DNA of 15,888 bases from CAYFNK01 sp964393215 (GTDB lineage: Archaea; Nanobdellota; Nanobdellia; SCGC-AAA011-G17; PNOQ01). Shown in pieces: positions 1-6,599 of the stretch (positions are counted from its first letter, which is position 1; each line of letters opens with the position of its first letter). The DNA lies in NCBI GenBank assembly GCA_964393215.1, contig CAYMSW010000015.1, forward strand, positions 1 through 15,888. The letters run 5' to 3'. The notes beneath the pieces are model-generated. The model saw only the letters and a program-made list of their open reading frames with translations. It was not told the DNA's origin and did not search any database. The translations under genes and the position numbers were made by a program.

Positions 1-42
1 TCCTTTAAACTCAACTCCATTTTCTTCATATTGATTAATCAT
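1..42 (-). CDS. Possible start of a leftward gene, cut by the window edge
   Basis: On the minus strand an ATG at 42-40 opens a frame that stays open to the left edge (14 codons, beginning MINQYEENGVEF). The sequence upstream on that strand, around 79-90, is TATA-like. Fourteen codons are too few to assign a family, and the open frame may be chance in AT-rich DNA. If real, the gene is divergent from dnaG and the two share the interval 43-163. Confidence 0.25.
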   Translation of the reverse strand, partial: MINQYEENGVEFKG

Positions 43-118
43 TGCATTTAAAATTGATTAACGAGGGGGCAAGCACAAGTATTATACTTATTTTATTGTA
101 GGTTTTACTTAGTTTGTT

Positions 119-156
119 CTTTTAAGATATAAAAAATGACGAAAGAAAATTGGAGG
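119..156 (+). promoter_or_regulatory. Candidate promoter and Shine-Dalgarno site of dnaG
   Basis: A TATA-like AT run at 121-134 lies about 25 bases before a strong GGAGG at 152-156. GGAGG is 7 bases before the ATG at 164 and fixes that start. An alternative TATA at 79-90 would give a leader of about 50 bases. The choice between them is not settled by the sequence. Confidence 0.4.
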
Positions 157-163
157 AAAGAAA

Positions 164-1390
164 ATGGGAAAAATAGGCTTGGTATCAGCCAAGTATATAA
201 TTCATGCTCAGATAGTTGTAGAAGGCGTTGTAGAGAGACCGGACATAGTTGGTGCCATTTTTGGTCAAACGGAGGGTCTTTTAGGCTCTGATTTGGAGCT
301 TAGAGAACTTCAAAGAAACGGTAAAATTGGCAGAATAGAGATTAATGTAGAAACTAAGAATAGTAAGACTTCTGGTGAGATTGTTATTCCATCTAGTTTA
401 GATAAAACTGAGACTGCATTGATAGCTGCTATTTTGGAAACTATTGAAAAAATAGGTCCTTGTACTGCAAAGGTTTCTTCAACAAGTATTGAGGATGTTA
501 GAACTACAAAAAGAGATCAGATTGTTGAAAGAGCTAAAGAGCTTTTGAAGGATTTGACATATAATGTTTTGCCAGATTCTATGGAGATTACTGAAAAGGT
601 TGCAGATTCTGTTAGATTGATGGAAATCAAAGCTTATGGAAAAGATAAGCTTGCAGCTGGACCAATGATTGATGATTCTGATGAAATTATTATTGTTGAA
701 GGCAGAGCGGATGTTCTTAATCTGTTGAAAAACGGAATAAAAAATTGCATAGCTATGAATGGAACTTCTGTCCCGGCTACAATAAAGGAGTTAAGCAAGA
801 TAAAAACTGTTACTGCTTTTGTTGATGGCGATAGGGGTGGAGATTTGATTATAAAGGAACTGATAGGTACTAGCGAGATTGATTTTGTTGCAAAGGCTGC
901 AGATGGAAAGGAAGTTGAAGAAATTACAAAGAAGGAAATCAATAAAGCTCTTAGAAGTAAGATTGCAGTTGATCAAGTTAAACTTGATACTAATGGCAGA
1001 AAGGCTCCCGCTAGAACAACTGTAAGGAGAACCGATACTAGATCTGCACCAATAAGAAGACCTGTACAGCCAAGAGTAAGGAAACTTAGAATGTCTAAGA
1101 AAGAAGGAGAAACCTACAAAGAGATGTTAGATGAATTGGTTGGAACAAGAGGAGCTTATATTTTAGATAAGGAACTAAGTATCTTAGGAAAAGTTCCTAC
1201 ATCCGAATTATCAACTACGATAAGGAATCTTGGTTCTGGAATTCATGCAATAGTTTTTGATGGAACTCTTGATCTTGATGTTTTGAAGACTGCTGAAAGA
1301 GCAAAGGTAAAATATATTGTTGCAATGGATTCAAAAGTAAATCCTAAGATGGCAAAGTTAGAAATTGTTACAAAGTCTAATCTTGCTTAA
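164..1390 (+). CDS. dnaG: Archaeal DnaG-like TOPRIM protein (primase/exosome subunit)
   Basis: The 408-residue protein is the archaeal form of DnaG. In archaea this protein is known mainly as an RNA-binding subunit of the exosome, and weak primase activity has also been reported. The N-terminal region (about 1-165) is the archaeal DnaG domain. A TOPRIM domain follows at about 173-240, with the catalytic glutamate in IIIVEGRADV (E180) and the metal-binding DGD at 221-223. A basic Arg/Pro linker (about 280-310) leads to a conserved C-terminal domain. Length and domain order are normal for the family, and both TOPRIM metal motifs are intact. The start is set by GGAGG 7 bases upstream. It stands first in its strand block, before a small membrane protein with an apparently separate promoter. 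Confidence 0.95.
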   Translation: MGKIGLVSAKYIIHAQIVVEGVVERPDIVGAIFGQTEGLLGSDLELRELQRNGKIGRIEINVETKNSKTSGEIVIPSSLDKTETALIAAILETIEKIGPCTAKVSSTSIEDVRTTKRDQIVERAKELLKDLTYNVLPDSMEITEKVADSVRLMEIKAYGKDKLAAGPMIDDSDEIIIVEGRADVLNLLKNGIKNCIAMNGTSVPATIKELSKIKTVTAFVDGDRGGDLIIKELIGTSEIDFVAKAADGKEVEEITKKEINKALRSKIAVDQVKLDTNGRKAPARTTVRRTDTRSAPIRRPVQPRVRKLRMSKKEGETYKEMLDELVGTRGAYILDKELSILGKVPTSELSTTIRNLGSGIHAIVFDGTLDLDVLKTAERAKVKYIVAMDSKVNPKMAKLEIVTKSNLA

Positions 1391-1398
1391 TCCGAAAC

Positions 1399-1408
1399 AA
1401 ATATAAAC
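1399..1408 (+). promoter_or_regulatory. TATA box of the small membrane protein gene
   Basis: AAATATAAAC is centred about 25 bases before the ATG at 1429. No Shine-Dalgarno is visible, so the transcript would begin at or next to the start codon (leaderless). Confidence 0.45.
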
Positions 1409-1428
1409 AAAAAAATAAAATTTTGATT

Positions 1429-1875
1429 ATGAAAAAGAGGTGGTCATTTTCAAAAATAGCTCCTTTGGTAGTATTGGTTCTATTTTTGTTCATTGTTTTC
1501 TATTTGTTTAGAGTTACAGATTGTGAATATGATTCCAATTGTTTTAATGAAAAATTCTCAAATTGTGAGAGAGCTAAATATTTAACTGAGGATGAAGGTA
1601 ATATCTTTGAATATAAGATAAAATATGAGAAAGGCCTTGATTGCGTTGTTGTGGTTAGTGTGCTTGAGGTAAACCCTGAATCTGATGAGGAAACTAAGGA
1701 ATTATTTACTGGTAAATCAATGACCTGTACTGTTCCTAAAAATCAGAAGTTCACTGTTGATGCTTTAAGTTATTGTACTGGTCCTTTAAAGGAATCTATG
1801 TATGAGTTAATAATACAGAAGATGTATAACGTTCTTGCGCAAAGTTTAGGTGATGTTATTCACGAACTACAATAA
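1429..1875 (+). CDS. Hypothetical protein with one N-terminal membrane helix and six cysteines
   Basis: I do not recognise the family. The 148-residue protein starts with a positive segment (MKKRWSFSK), then a strongly hydrophobic helix at about residues 10-28, and then a soluble domain of about 120 residues. Six cysteines (32, 38, 46, 72, 100, 116) all lie after the helix. By the positive-inside rule that domain is outside the cell, so up to three disulfides are possible (inference). A TTG two codons upstream (1423) could also serve as start, but the ATG at 1429 matches the TATA spacing. It ends only a few bases from the 3' end of the oppositely oriented SRP RNA. An anchored extracytoplasmic protein is the safest call. 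Confidence 0.7.
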   Translation: MKKRWSFSKIAPLVVLVLFLFIVFYLFRVTDCEYDSNCFNEKFSNCERAKYLTEDEGNIFEYKIKYEKGLDCVVVVSVLEVNPESDEETKELFTGKSMTCTVPKNQKFTVDALSYCTGPLKESMYELIIQKMYNVLAQSLGDVIHELQ

Positions 1876-1877
1876 TA

Positions 1878-2155
1878 AGTGTAGGCGCGTCTTAAGTTCG
1901 AAAAAGAAATTAATCATTGGTTGAACCTTAACTTTTCCTCCCCTCTACTAATCATAAGCGCCAATGTAAAAGATTAAAGCTGCTCCGTTCCCGGCCTGAC
2001 TTGGTTCTCAAATACATCAACCCTATGAGGCAAAGGATCAACGTACGAGTTAAGACCAAAAATTAAATTTCTAATCCTGGCCTAAGACTTCGACTCCACC
2101 ATGAAGCTCATTTGTGGTTACAGATAAGAGCTAACCATCCAGTCTAGCCTACAAG
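1878..2155 (-). ncRNA. Signal recognition particle RNA (archaeal 7S RNA)
   Basis: Read on the minus strand, this 278-base stretch has the parts of an archaeal SRP RNA. The 5' TGTAGGC (2153-2147) pairs with GCCTACA at the 3' end (1886-1880), forming helix 1. The CTGTAACC motif of the Alu domain lies near 2118-2125. The S-domain helix 8 is clear around 1980-2010: GTCAGGCCGGGAACGGAGCAGC, split here as GTCAGGCC, GGGAACGG and AGCAGC, corresponds to the SRP54-binding loop. This RNA is the scaffold of SRP, which targets ribosomes making membrane or secreted proteins. Exact ends are uncertain by a few bases. A TATA box sits 25 bases upstream. It fills most of the 373-base gap between protein genes. 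Confidence 0.92.
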
Positions 2156-2172
2156 AAAATCAATCAGTTTTT

Positions 2173-2182
2173 GGTTTTTAAG
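2173..2182 (-). promoter_or_regulatory. TATA box of the SRP RNA gene
   Basis: On the minus strand CTTAAAAACC is centred about 25 bases upstream of the helix-1 5' end of the SRP RNA at about 2153, the normal archaeal TATA-to-start distance. Confidence 0.55.
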
Positions 2183-2205
2183 GGTTTTGATTTGTTAACA
2201 AAAAC

Positions 2206-2216
2206 GCTTATAAATG
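2206..2216 (+). promoter_or_regulatory. TATA box of the rpl21e operon
   Basis: GCTTATAAATG matches the archaeal TATA consensus well. It predicts a start near 2237 and a leader of roughly 12 bases before the ATG at 2249. It lies back to back with the SRP RNA promoter, so one 60-base interval drives both directions. Confidence 0.65.
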
Positions 2217-2248
2217 GAGTTAATATTCTGTAAACTAAGGTATTCAAA

Positions 2249-2536
2249 ATGCAAAGAGTCGGTGGGTTTAGAAGAAAAACAAGGAGAAAACTGTCCAAAA
2301 ATATCAGACAGAAAGGAAAACTTAGTATTAGAAAGTTTTTCCAGAAGTTTGTTGATGGAGATAGGGTCTGCTTAGTTGCTGAACCATCATATCAGAAAGG
2401 AATGTATTTTCCAAGATTCCATGGAAAGTCTGGTGTAATTGATGGAAAACAAGGAAGTAGCTATTACGTAAAAATAAAAGATGGGAACAAGCTAAAGAGA
2501 GTGCTTACACATCCCGTTCATCTGAAAAAGGCATAA
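2249..2536 (+). CDS. rpl21e: 50S ribosomal protein L21e
   Basis: The 95-residue protein matches the archaeal/eukaryotic L21e family of the large subunit over its full length. The basic start (MQRVGGFRRKTRRKLSK), the central GDRV segment and the FHGKSGVI motif in the SH3-like barrel are visible, as is the usual ending with THPVHLKK. Length is typical. It is the first gene after a good TATA box and is followed one base later by rpoF, the usual archaeal arrangement of rpl21e, rpoF and DUF655. Confidence 0.96.
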   Translation: MQRVGGFRRKTRRKLSKNIRQKGKLSIRKFFQKFVDGDRVCLVAEPSYQKGMYFPRFHGKSGVIDGKQGSSYYVKIKDGNKLKRVLTHPVHLKKA

Positions 2537-2537
2537 A

Positions 2538-2870
2538 ATGAAAATCGTTAATGAAAAACCAGTTAGTATGTATGAAGTGAAAGACGAAGTAGCTAGTATG
2601 AAGAAGAGAGATAAGGAGTTGAACTTTAGAGCTAAGAAAGTCGAAGAATACTTGGGTGGCGTAGCAAAGATAAAGAAAACTCCTGCTGACTTCAGAAAAG
2701 ATCTAGAAGAGTTGGGAATAGGCAGACTTAGAGAAAAAAGTATGGTTCATATTATGAATGTCTGTCCTAAAGACTTGGATAGTATAAAGACGATATTATC
2801 AACAGAGAATCTAACTTTGAAAGAAGAAGATTTGAACAAAATATTAGAAGTAGTGAAGAAATATGCTTAA
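2538..2870 (+). CDS. rpoF: RNA polymerase subunit F (Rpb4 homologue)
   Basis: The 110-residue protein has the pattern of archaeal RpoF. An N-terminal strand and helix start with VNEKPVSMYEVKDE, a charged helix follows, and the C-terminal HRDC-like helical domain carries IMNVCPKDLDSIKTIL. RpoF pairs with RpoE (Rpb7) to form the polymerase stalk, which helps melt promoters and binds nascent RNA. No RpoE gene is in this window. One base separates it from rpl21e, so the two are almost certainly cotranscribed. DUF655 starts 12 bases downstream. Confidence 0.93.
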   Translation: MKIVNEKPVSMYEVKDEVASMKKRDKELNFRAKKVEEYLGGVAKIKKTPADFRKDLEELGIGRLREKSMVHIMNVCPKDLDSIKTILSTENLTLKEEDLNKILEVVKKYA

Positions 2871-2881
2871 GGTATTAAAAA

Positions 2882-3436
2882 ATGATGAGAGCAAAAGAAG
2901 AACATGCAATTATTTTGGACTTCCTTCCGCATGGGTATCCGTTCGATACGAGACCTATGCATCAGAAGACTTCAATAGCGCAAGCTATGGGGAAGGAGCA
3001 TTTTACTTTACTAGAATTAGTTCCTAAGAAAGGTGAATTTCTACAGCCTCATGAAGTAGTTTATATTGGTGAAGGCAAGAGAGATAAAATTCATCATATC
3101 AGTGGAAAGTTGCAACTTGATAAATTAACACAGACAGGAAGGTCTGAAGTTGAAGTGGTTGTTGAGCAATTAGTTAAGGATAATGAACAACTGTTTATTG
3201 AATTCTTTAACAAGGCTGAACCCCTTAATACTAGGATGCACCAAATGGAATTGTTACCTGGTATTGGGAAGAGACACACTGAAGAAATAGTTGAAAGGAG
3301 ATCGGAGAAGCCTTTTGAGTCTTTTGAAGATATAAAGAAAAGAGTGAAGCTAATACCAAATCCTGAGAAAGTTGTAGTGAAAAGGATCTTTGTAGAGCTT
3401 GGAAATGAGGATAAACACAAGCTTTTTTCGGCTTAG
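2882..3436 (+). CDS. DUF655 family predicted RNA-binding protein (OB-fold plus helix-hairpin-helix)
   Basis: The 184-residue protein matches the archaeal DUF655 (COG1491) family, whose molecular role is not established. An N-terminal OB-like part (about 8-75) includes DFLPHGYP and VVYIGEGKRDKI. A helix-hairpin-helix follows at about 122-140, with LLPGIGKRH. The fold suggests nucleic-acid binding. Its fixed position after rpl21e and rpoF in archaea suggests a role in transcription, translation or rRNA maturation; this is inference from context. Two ATGs in a row (2882 and 2885) leave the start uncertain by one codon. The rps13 promoter follows directly. Confidence 0.88.
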   Translation: MMRAKEEHAIILDFLPHGYPFDTRPMHQKTSIAQAMGKEHFTLLELVPKKGEFLQPHEVVYIGEGKRDKIHHISGKLQLDKLTQTGRSEVEVVVEQLVKDNEQLFIEFFNKAEPLNTRMHQMELLPGIGKRHTEEIVERRSEKPFESFEDIKKRVKLIPNPEKVVVKRIFVELGNEDKHKLFSA

Positions 3437-3450
3437 GCATAACAAAAAGA

Positions 3451-3482
3451 TTTTTAAATGACTCAAAAACCATTTGAAGGAG
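3451..3482 (+). promoter_or_regulatory. Promoter and Shine-Dalgarno of the rps13 operon
   Basis: TTTTTAAAT at 3451-3459 is a TATA box predicting a start near 3481. AGGAG at 3478-3482 lies 3 bases before the ATG at 3486 and supports that codon over the upstream in-frame TTG at 3474. If the TATA prediction is exact, the AGGAG is at the very 5' end or outside the transcript, so this start may work leaderless or from upstream readthrough. Confidence 0.5.
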
Positions 3483-3485
3483 AGA

Positions 3486-3962
3486 ATGGAACAGAAATTG
3501 AAGCACATTGTTAGAATTGTATCGACTGACCTAGAGGGAAGTAAGCCAGTTAAGCAGACTTTCTTGAAGATAAAAGGAGTTAGTCATGCAATGATAAATG
3601 CTATTTGTTCTGTGACTTCTTTGGATAAGGATAAAAAAACTGGTTCTTTGACTGATGAAGAAGTCAAAAAGATTGAAGATGTTATAACAAATCCAACAAA
3701 ACACGAAATTCCTGTTTGGATGGTCAATAGACAATGCGATAGGGATACTGGTGATGATTTACACTTAACTGCTTCTGATTTAAGATTAAGAAAAGAGTTC
3801 GATCTCAAGAGATTAATGAAGATAAAAAGCAGGAGAGGTTTGAGAACTTCTGTTGGTCTTCCTGCAAGAGGACAGAAAACTAAATCTAACTTTAGGAAGA
3901 AGAAAGGTAGGGGTGGAAGGACTCTTGGTGTTAAGACTAAGAAGAAAGGTAAGAAAGGTTAA
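3486..3962 (+). CDS. rps13: 30S ribosomal protein S13 (uS13)
   Basis: The 158-residue protein is archaeal S13 of the small-subunit head, which contacts P-site tRNA and the large subunit. The start EQKLKHIVRIVSTDLEG is the family N-terminus. The helix-two-turn-helix part follows, and then the RRGLRTSVGLPARGQKT signature that contacts rRNA. The Gly/Lys-rich end is the usual flexible basic tail. The chosen ATG follows AGGAG. A longer form from TTG at 3474 would translate the ribosome-binding site itself. It is first in the conserved order rps13, rps4, rps11, rpoD, and rps4 begins two bases after its stop. Confidence 0.96.
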   Translation: MEQKLKHIVRIVSTDLEGSKPVKQTFLKIKGVSHAMINAICSVTSLDKDKKTGSLTDEEVKKIEDVITNPTKHEIPVWMVNRQCDRDTGDDLHLTASDLRLRKEFDLKRLMKIKSRRGLRTSVGLPARGQKTKSNFRKKKGRGGRTLGVKTKKKGKKG

Positions 3963-3964
3963 AG

Positions 3965-4561
3965 ATGGGTCAAATAAAAAAACAAAGAAAAAAGTATGAT
4001 ACTCCCACTCATCCATGGCAAGCTGGAAGGATTTCTGAGGAAGCAAAGTACGTTAAAGAATTTGGTTTCAAAAATAAAAAGGAAATATGGAAAGTTACTG
4101 CTAAGTTGAAGAACTATAAGGAGCAGGTGAAAAATTATATTGCTGATAAAAATTCTGAGCAGATGAAGAAAGAGAAAGATTTGCTTATGGAAAAATTAAT
4201 TAAATATGGTTTAATAAAGAAAGATTCCAAAGTTGAAGATGTTTTGGATCTTGAGCCTAGAAATTTGATGGATAGGAGATTACAGACTCTTATTTTCAAG
4301 AGTGGTTTGGTAAGATCTTTGAAACAAGCTAGACAATATATCGTTCATGGACATGTTGTTGTTAATGGTAAGAAAATAACTGTTCCTTCTTATTTGGTAA
4401 GTCTTGAAGAGCAATCTAAGTTGAGGTTGAATCCTAAGTTACCTATTACAAAGGAAGAAAAACCAAAACCAAAGAAAGAAGAAGTTCCTGCCGCTGCAGA
4501 ATTGGCTGAAAATAAAGTTGAAGAGCTAAAAGAAGCTCCAAAAGAGGTAGCTAAAGAATGA
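3965..4561 (+). CDS. rps4: 30S ribosomal protein S4 (uS4)
   Basis: The 198-residue protein is archaeal S4, a primary 16S rRNA binder in 30S assembly. It opens with the archaeal start GQIKKQRKKYDTPTHPW. The S4 RNA-binding domain is visible at about 105-160, with RRLQTLIFKSGLVRSLKQAR and VHGHVVVNGKKI. The last 45 residues form a Lys/Glu/Pro/Ala-rich tail like the tails on L1 and L10 later in the window, probably disordered. Its stop overlaps the rps11 start by four bases (ATGA), which points to coupled translation. Confidence 0.96.
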   Translation: MGQIKKQRKKYDTPTHPWQAGRISEEAKYVKEFGFKNKKEIWKVTAKLKNYKEQVKNYIADKNSEQMKKEKDLLMEKLIKYGLIKKDSKVEDVLDLEPRNLMDRRLQTLIFKSGLVRSLKQARQYIVHGHVVVNGKKITVPSYLVSLEEQSKLRLNPKLPITKEEKPKPKKEEVPAAAELAENKVEELKEAPKEVAKE

Positions 4562-4962
4562 GAGATAGACATCAAAAGTTGAGATGGGGAATTGCACATA
4601 TTTATGCATCTTATAATAATACTATAATTCATGTTACAGATATCACCGGTTCTGAAACTATTGCGAAAGCTTCTGGTGGTATGATGACAAAAACACACAG
4701 ATTAGAGAGTAGCCCAACTGTTGCTATGATGGCTGCAAAGGTTGCTGCTGAAGGTTCTCTTGAAAAGGGAATCAATGCTGTTCATGTTAAGGTCAGGGCT
4801 CCTGGTGGACACAACGGTCCCGTTAGTGCTGGTCCTGGTGCACAGGCTGCAATAAGAGCTATGACAAGAAATGGATTAAAAATAGGAAATATTGAAGAAG
4901 TAACTCCGCTTCCTCACGATGGTTGTAGGAAGAAAGGAGGAAAAAGAGGGAGAAGGCCATAA
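4558..4962 (+). CDS. rps11: 30S ribosomal protein S11 (uS11)
   Basis: The 134-residue protein matches archaeal S11 of the small-subunit platform throughout. Recognisable parts are WGIAHIYASYNNTIIHVTDITG near the start (about residues 8-29), the ASGGMM segment, and the Gly-rich VKVRAPGGHNGP. The C-terminal LPHDGCRKKGGKRGRR is a family signature that contacts rRNA. Length is normal. It begins inside the last codons of rps4 and is followed three bases after its stop by rpoD. Confidence 0.97.
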   Translation: MRDRHQKLRWGIAHIYASYNNTIIHVTDITGSETIAKASGGMMTKTHRLESSPTVAMMAAKVAAEGSLEKGINAVHVKVRAPGGHNGPVSAGPGAQAAIRAMTRNGLKIGNIEEVTPLPHDGCRKKGGKRGRRP

Positions 4963-4965
4963 AAA

Positions 4966-5739
4966 ATGGAAATAAAAGTTCTTGACAAAAAAGATAATGA
5001 AATGAAATTTGAGATTTCTGGAATAAATGAAGCAGAAGCAAATGTATTGAGAAGATTGATTGTTGCAGAGACTCCAGTCTTAGCTATTGATGAAGTTGAA
5101 TTTTTTGGTAATGATTCTCCATTATATGATGAGATATTGGCACATAGACTTGGTTTGATTCCAATTGTTACAGATTCTGGTGTTTACAAAGTTAAAGATT
5201 ATAGTTCCAAAGTTAGTTTTGATGGAATTGGTCCAAAGACTGTTTATAGTTCAGATTTAGTTTTTGGTGATAAAAATATTAAAGTTGCATTTGATGAAAT
5301 TCCAATTGTTAGTTTACTTGATGGACAGGTTGTTAAGTTTGTTGCTGAAGCAAAGGTTGGTATTGGAAAGGAACATATCAAGTTTTCACCTGGTGCTATT
5401 TTTTACAAGCACAAACCAATTTTGAAAGTGAATAAGAATGCAAAGAATTTGGATAAATTTCCAAAGGTAGCAATAAAAGATGGAAAGTTGGATGAAGATG
5501 CATTGTTGAAAGATGATTTGTATGAGTCTTGTGAGAGTGTTGATGAATCTGCTTTGAAAGTTGATTACGAGAAAGATACATTTGTGTTCACATTGGAATC
5601 TTTTGGACAATTAAGTTCAGAAGAAATATTGAAAACTGCGATTGATAGATTCAACGCAAAGTTAGATGAGTTTAGCAAGGGCCTAAAAGGTGCTAAACCG
5701 ACAATAATAAAAACTCTCGCCAAGAAGGTCAAGAAGTAA
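4966..5739 (+). CDS. rpoD: RNA polymerase subunit D (Rpb3-like)
   Basis: The 257-residue protein is archaeal RNA polymerase subunit D, which pairs with subunit L to start core assembly. The dimerisation core is clear in EAEANVLRRLIVAETPVLAI (about 22-41) and in DEILAHRLGLIPI (about 55-67). The C-terminal SSEEILKTAIDRF completes that domain. The insert domain at about 145-205 has only one cysteine (C189). Several archaeal RpoD proteins carry a cysteine-ligated Fe-S cluster in this region, so this copy cannot bind one. Six bases later the tRNA-Leu gene begins, as part of the same transcript by spacing. Confidence 0.95.
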   Translation: MEIKVLDKKDNEMKFEISGINEAEANVLRRLIVAETPVLAIDEVEFFGNDSPLYDEILAHRLGLIPIVTDSGVYKVKDYSSKVSFDGIGPKTVYSSDLVFGDKNIKVAFDEIPIVSLLDGQVVKFVAEAKVGIGKEHIKFSPGAIFYKHKPILKVNKNAKNLDKFPKVAIKDGKLDEDALLKDDLYESCESVDESALKVDYEKDTFVFTLESFGQLSSEEILKTAIDRFNAKLDEFSKGLKGAKPTIIKTLAKKVKK

Positions 5740-5744
5740 ATAAT

Positions 5745-5828
5745 GCGGGAGTGCCGGAGCGGTCAAACGGGCTGGGTTAAGGACCCAGTGGCTTAGTGCC
5801 TACGCAGGTTCGAACCCTGTCTTCCGCA
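5745..5828 (+). tRNA. tRNA-Leu, anticodon AAG by geometry
   Basis: An 84-base cloverleaf with a long variable arm. The acceptor stem is GCGGGAG paired with CTTCCGC (one G-T), with discriminator A and no encoded CCA. The D stem is CCG/CGG, with GG at 18-19. The anticodon stem is a perfect five pairs (CTGGG/CCCAG) around the loop TTAAGGA. The variable arm is a GGC/GCC hairpin, and the T arm is GCAGG-TTCGAAC-CCTGT. Long arm and A73 fit leucine. With T33 fixed, positions 34-36 read AAG, and G37 is usual in NAG leucine tRNAs. Reading TAA instead would break the anticodon stem. It lies 5 bases after rpoD and 8 before rpl18e and must be cut from the operon transcript. Confidence 0.93.
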
Positions 5829-5836
5829 TAAGAAAA

Positions 5837-6184
5837 ATGAAAACTGGAACGACAAACCAAAACGTGAAAGACTTGATAAATGATATCAAGGAAAGTTTTT
5901 CTAAACAGAAGGCTGGCTTTTGGAGAAGAATTGTAAAGGAATTGGAAAGGCCAAGCAGAAATAGAAGAGAAGTTAATGTTTATAGAATAAATAATAATAC
6001 AAAAGATGGTGAAACTGTTATCGTTCCTGGAAAAGTTTTGGGTAACGGTGAATTAGATCACAAAGTAACTGTTGCTGCTTTGCAATTTACTGAAGCCGCA
6101 AGTGAAAAGATAAAAAACAAAATTACGATTAAGGAGTTATTGAAATCCAATCCTACTGGAAAGGATGTTAGAATAATTGGTTAA
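5837..6184 (+). CDS. rpl18e: 50S ribosomal protein L18e
   Basis: The 115-residue protein is archaeal L18e (L15-like fold, large subunit). The start TGTTNQNVKDLINDIKE, the segment KELERPSRNRREVNVYRI, and VIVPGKVLGNGELDHKVTVAAL are characteristic of the family. The end GKDVRIIG is usual. Length is typical. No Shine-Dalgarno is seen before its ATG, which lies 8 bases after the tRNA-Leu 3' end; after tRNA excision this would be an almost leaderless message. rpl13 starts one base after its stop. Confidence 0.95.
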   Translation: MKTGTTNQNVKDLINDIKESFSKQKAGFWRRIVKELERPSRNRREVNVYRINNNTKDGETVIVPGKVLGNGELDHKVTVAALQFTEAASEKIKNKITIKELLKSNPTGKDVRIIG

Positions 6185-6185
6185 A

Positions 6186-6599
6186 ATGGCAGTTATAGAT
6201 TCTACAAATTTGATTGTTGGGAGATTAGCTACTCAAGTTTCTAAGAGGGCTTTGCTTGGAGAGAAAATTGATATTGTAAATTGTGAAAAAGCTATTTTAA
6301 CTGGAAGGAAAGAATCTATTTTGAAAAAATATAGAGAAAGAAGAGATAGGGGTAATCCCTTGAAGGGGCCATTCATTTCATTTATGCCTGACAGATTTGT
6401 TAGAAGAATAATTAGAGGAATGTTGCCTTACAAACAAGAAAAAGGAAGGTTGGCGTTTGAAAGAGTTATGTGTTATATTGGTATTCCTGAAAAACTTAAG
6501 GATAAGAAAAAGGAAACAATTAAAGAGGCTGATGTTACAAATAGTAAGAATACAAAGTTTATTGATGTTGATACTTTGACCAAATTGATTAGAAAATGA
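6186..6599 (+). CDS. rpl13: 50S ribosomal protein L13 (uL13)
   Basis: The 137-residue protein is archaeal L13, an early assembly protein of the large subunit. AVIDSTNLIVGRLATQVSKR is the family N-terminus, and the LTGRK and KGPFISFMPDRFVRRIIRGMLP segments are characteristic (about residues 35-80). I place the start at the ATG one base after the rpl18e stop. An upstream in-frame TTG at 6177 would only add three residues overlapping rpl18e. Its last codons overlap the rps9 start by four bases (ATGA). Confidence 0.95.
   Translation: MAVIDSTNLIVGRLATQVSKRALLGEKIDIVNCEKAILTGRKESILKKYRERRDRGNPLKGPFISFMPDRFVRRIIRGMLPYKQEKGRLAFERVMCYIGIPEKLKDKKKETIKEADVTNSKNTKFIDVDTLTKLIRK

Noticed and set aside
634..976. 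Two minus-strand open frames opposite dnaG
   Set aside because: They lie inside the conserved TOPRIM part of dnaG and have shadow-like Ser/Ile/Phe composition with no promoter or ribosome-binding site.
5745..5828. Reading the tRNA as Leu-TAA
   Set aside because: Shifting the loop by one base to give TAA breaks the five-pair anticodon stem; the AAG reading keeps all pairs, T33 and G37.
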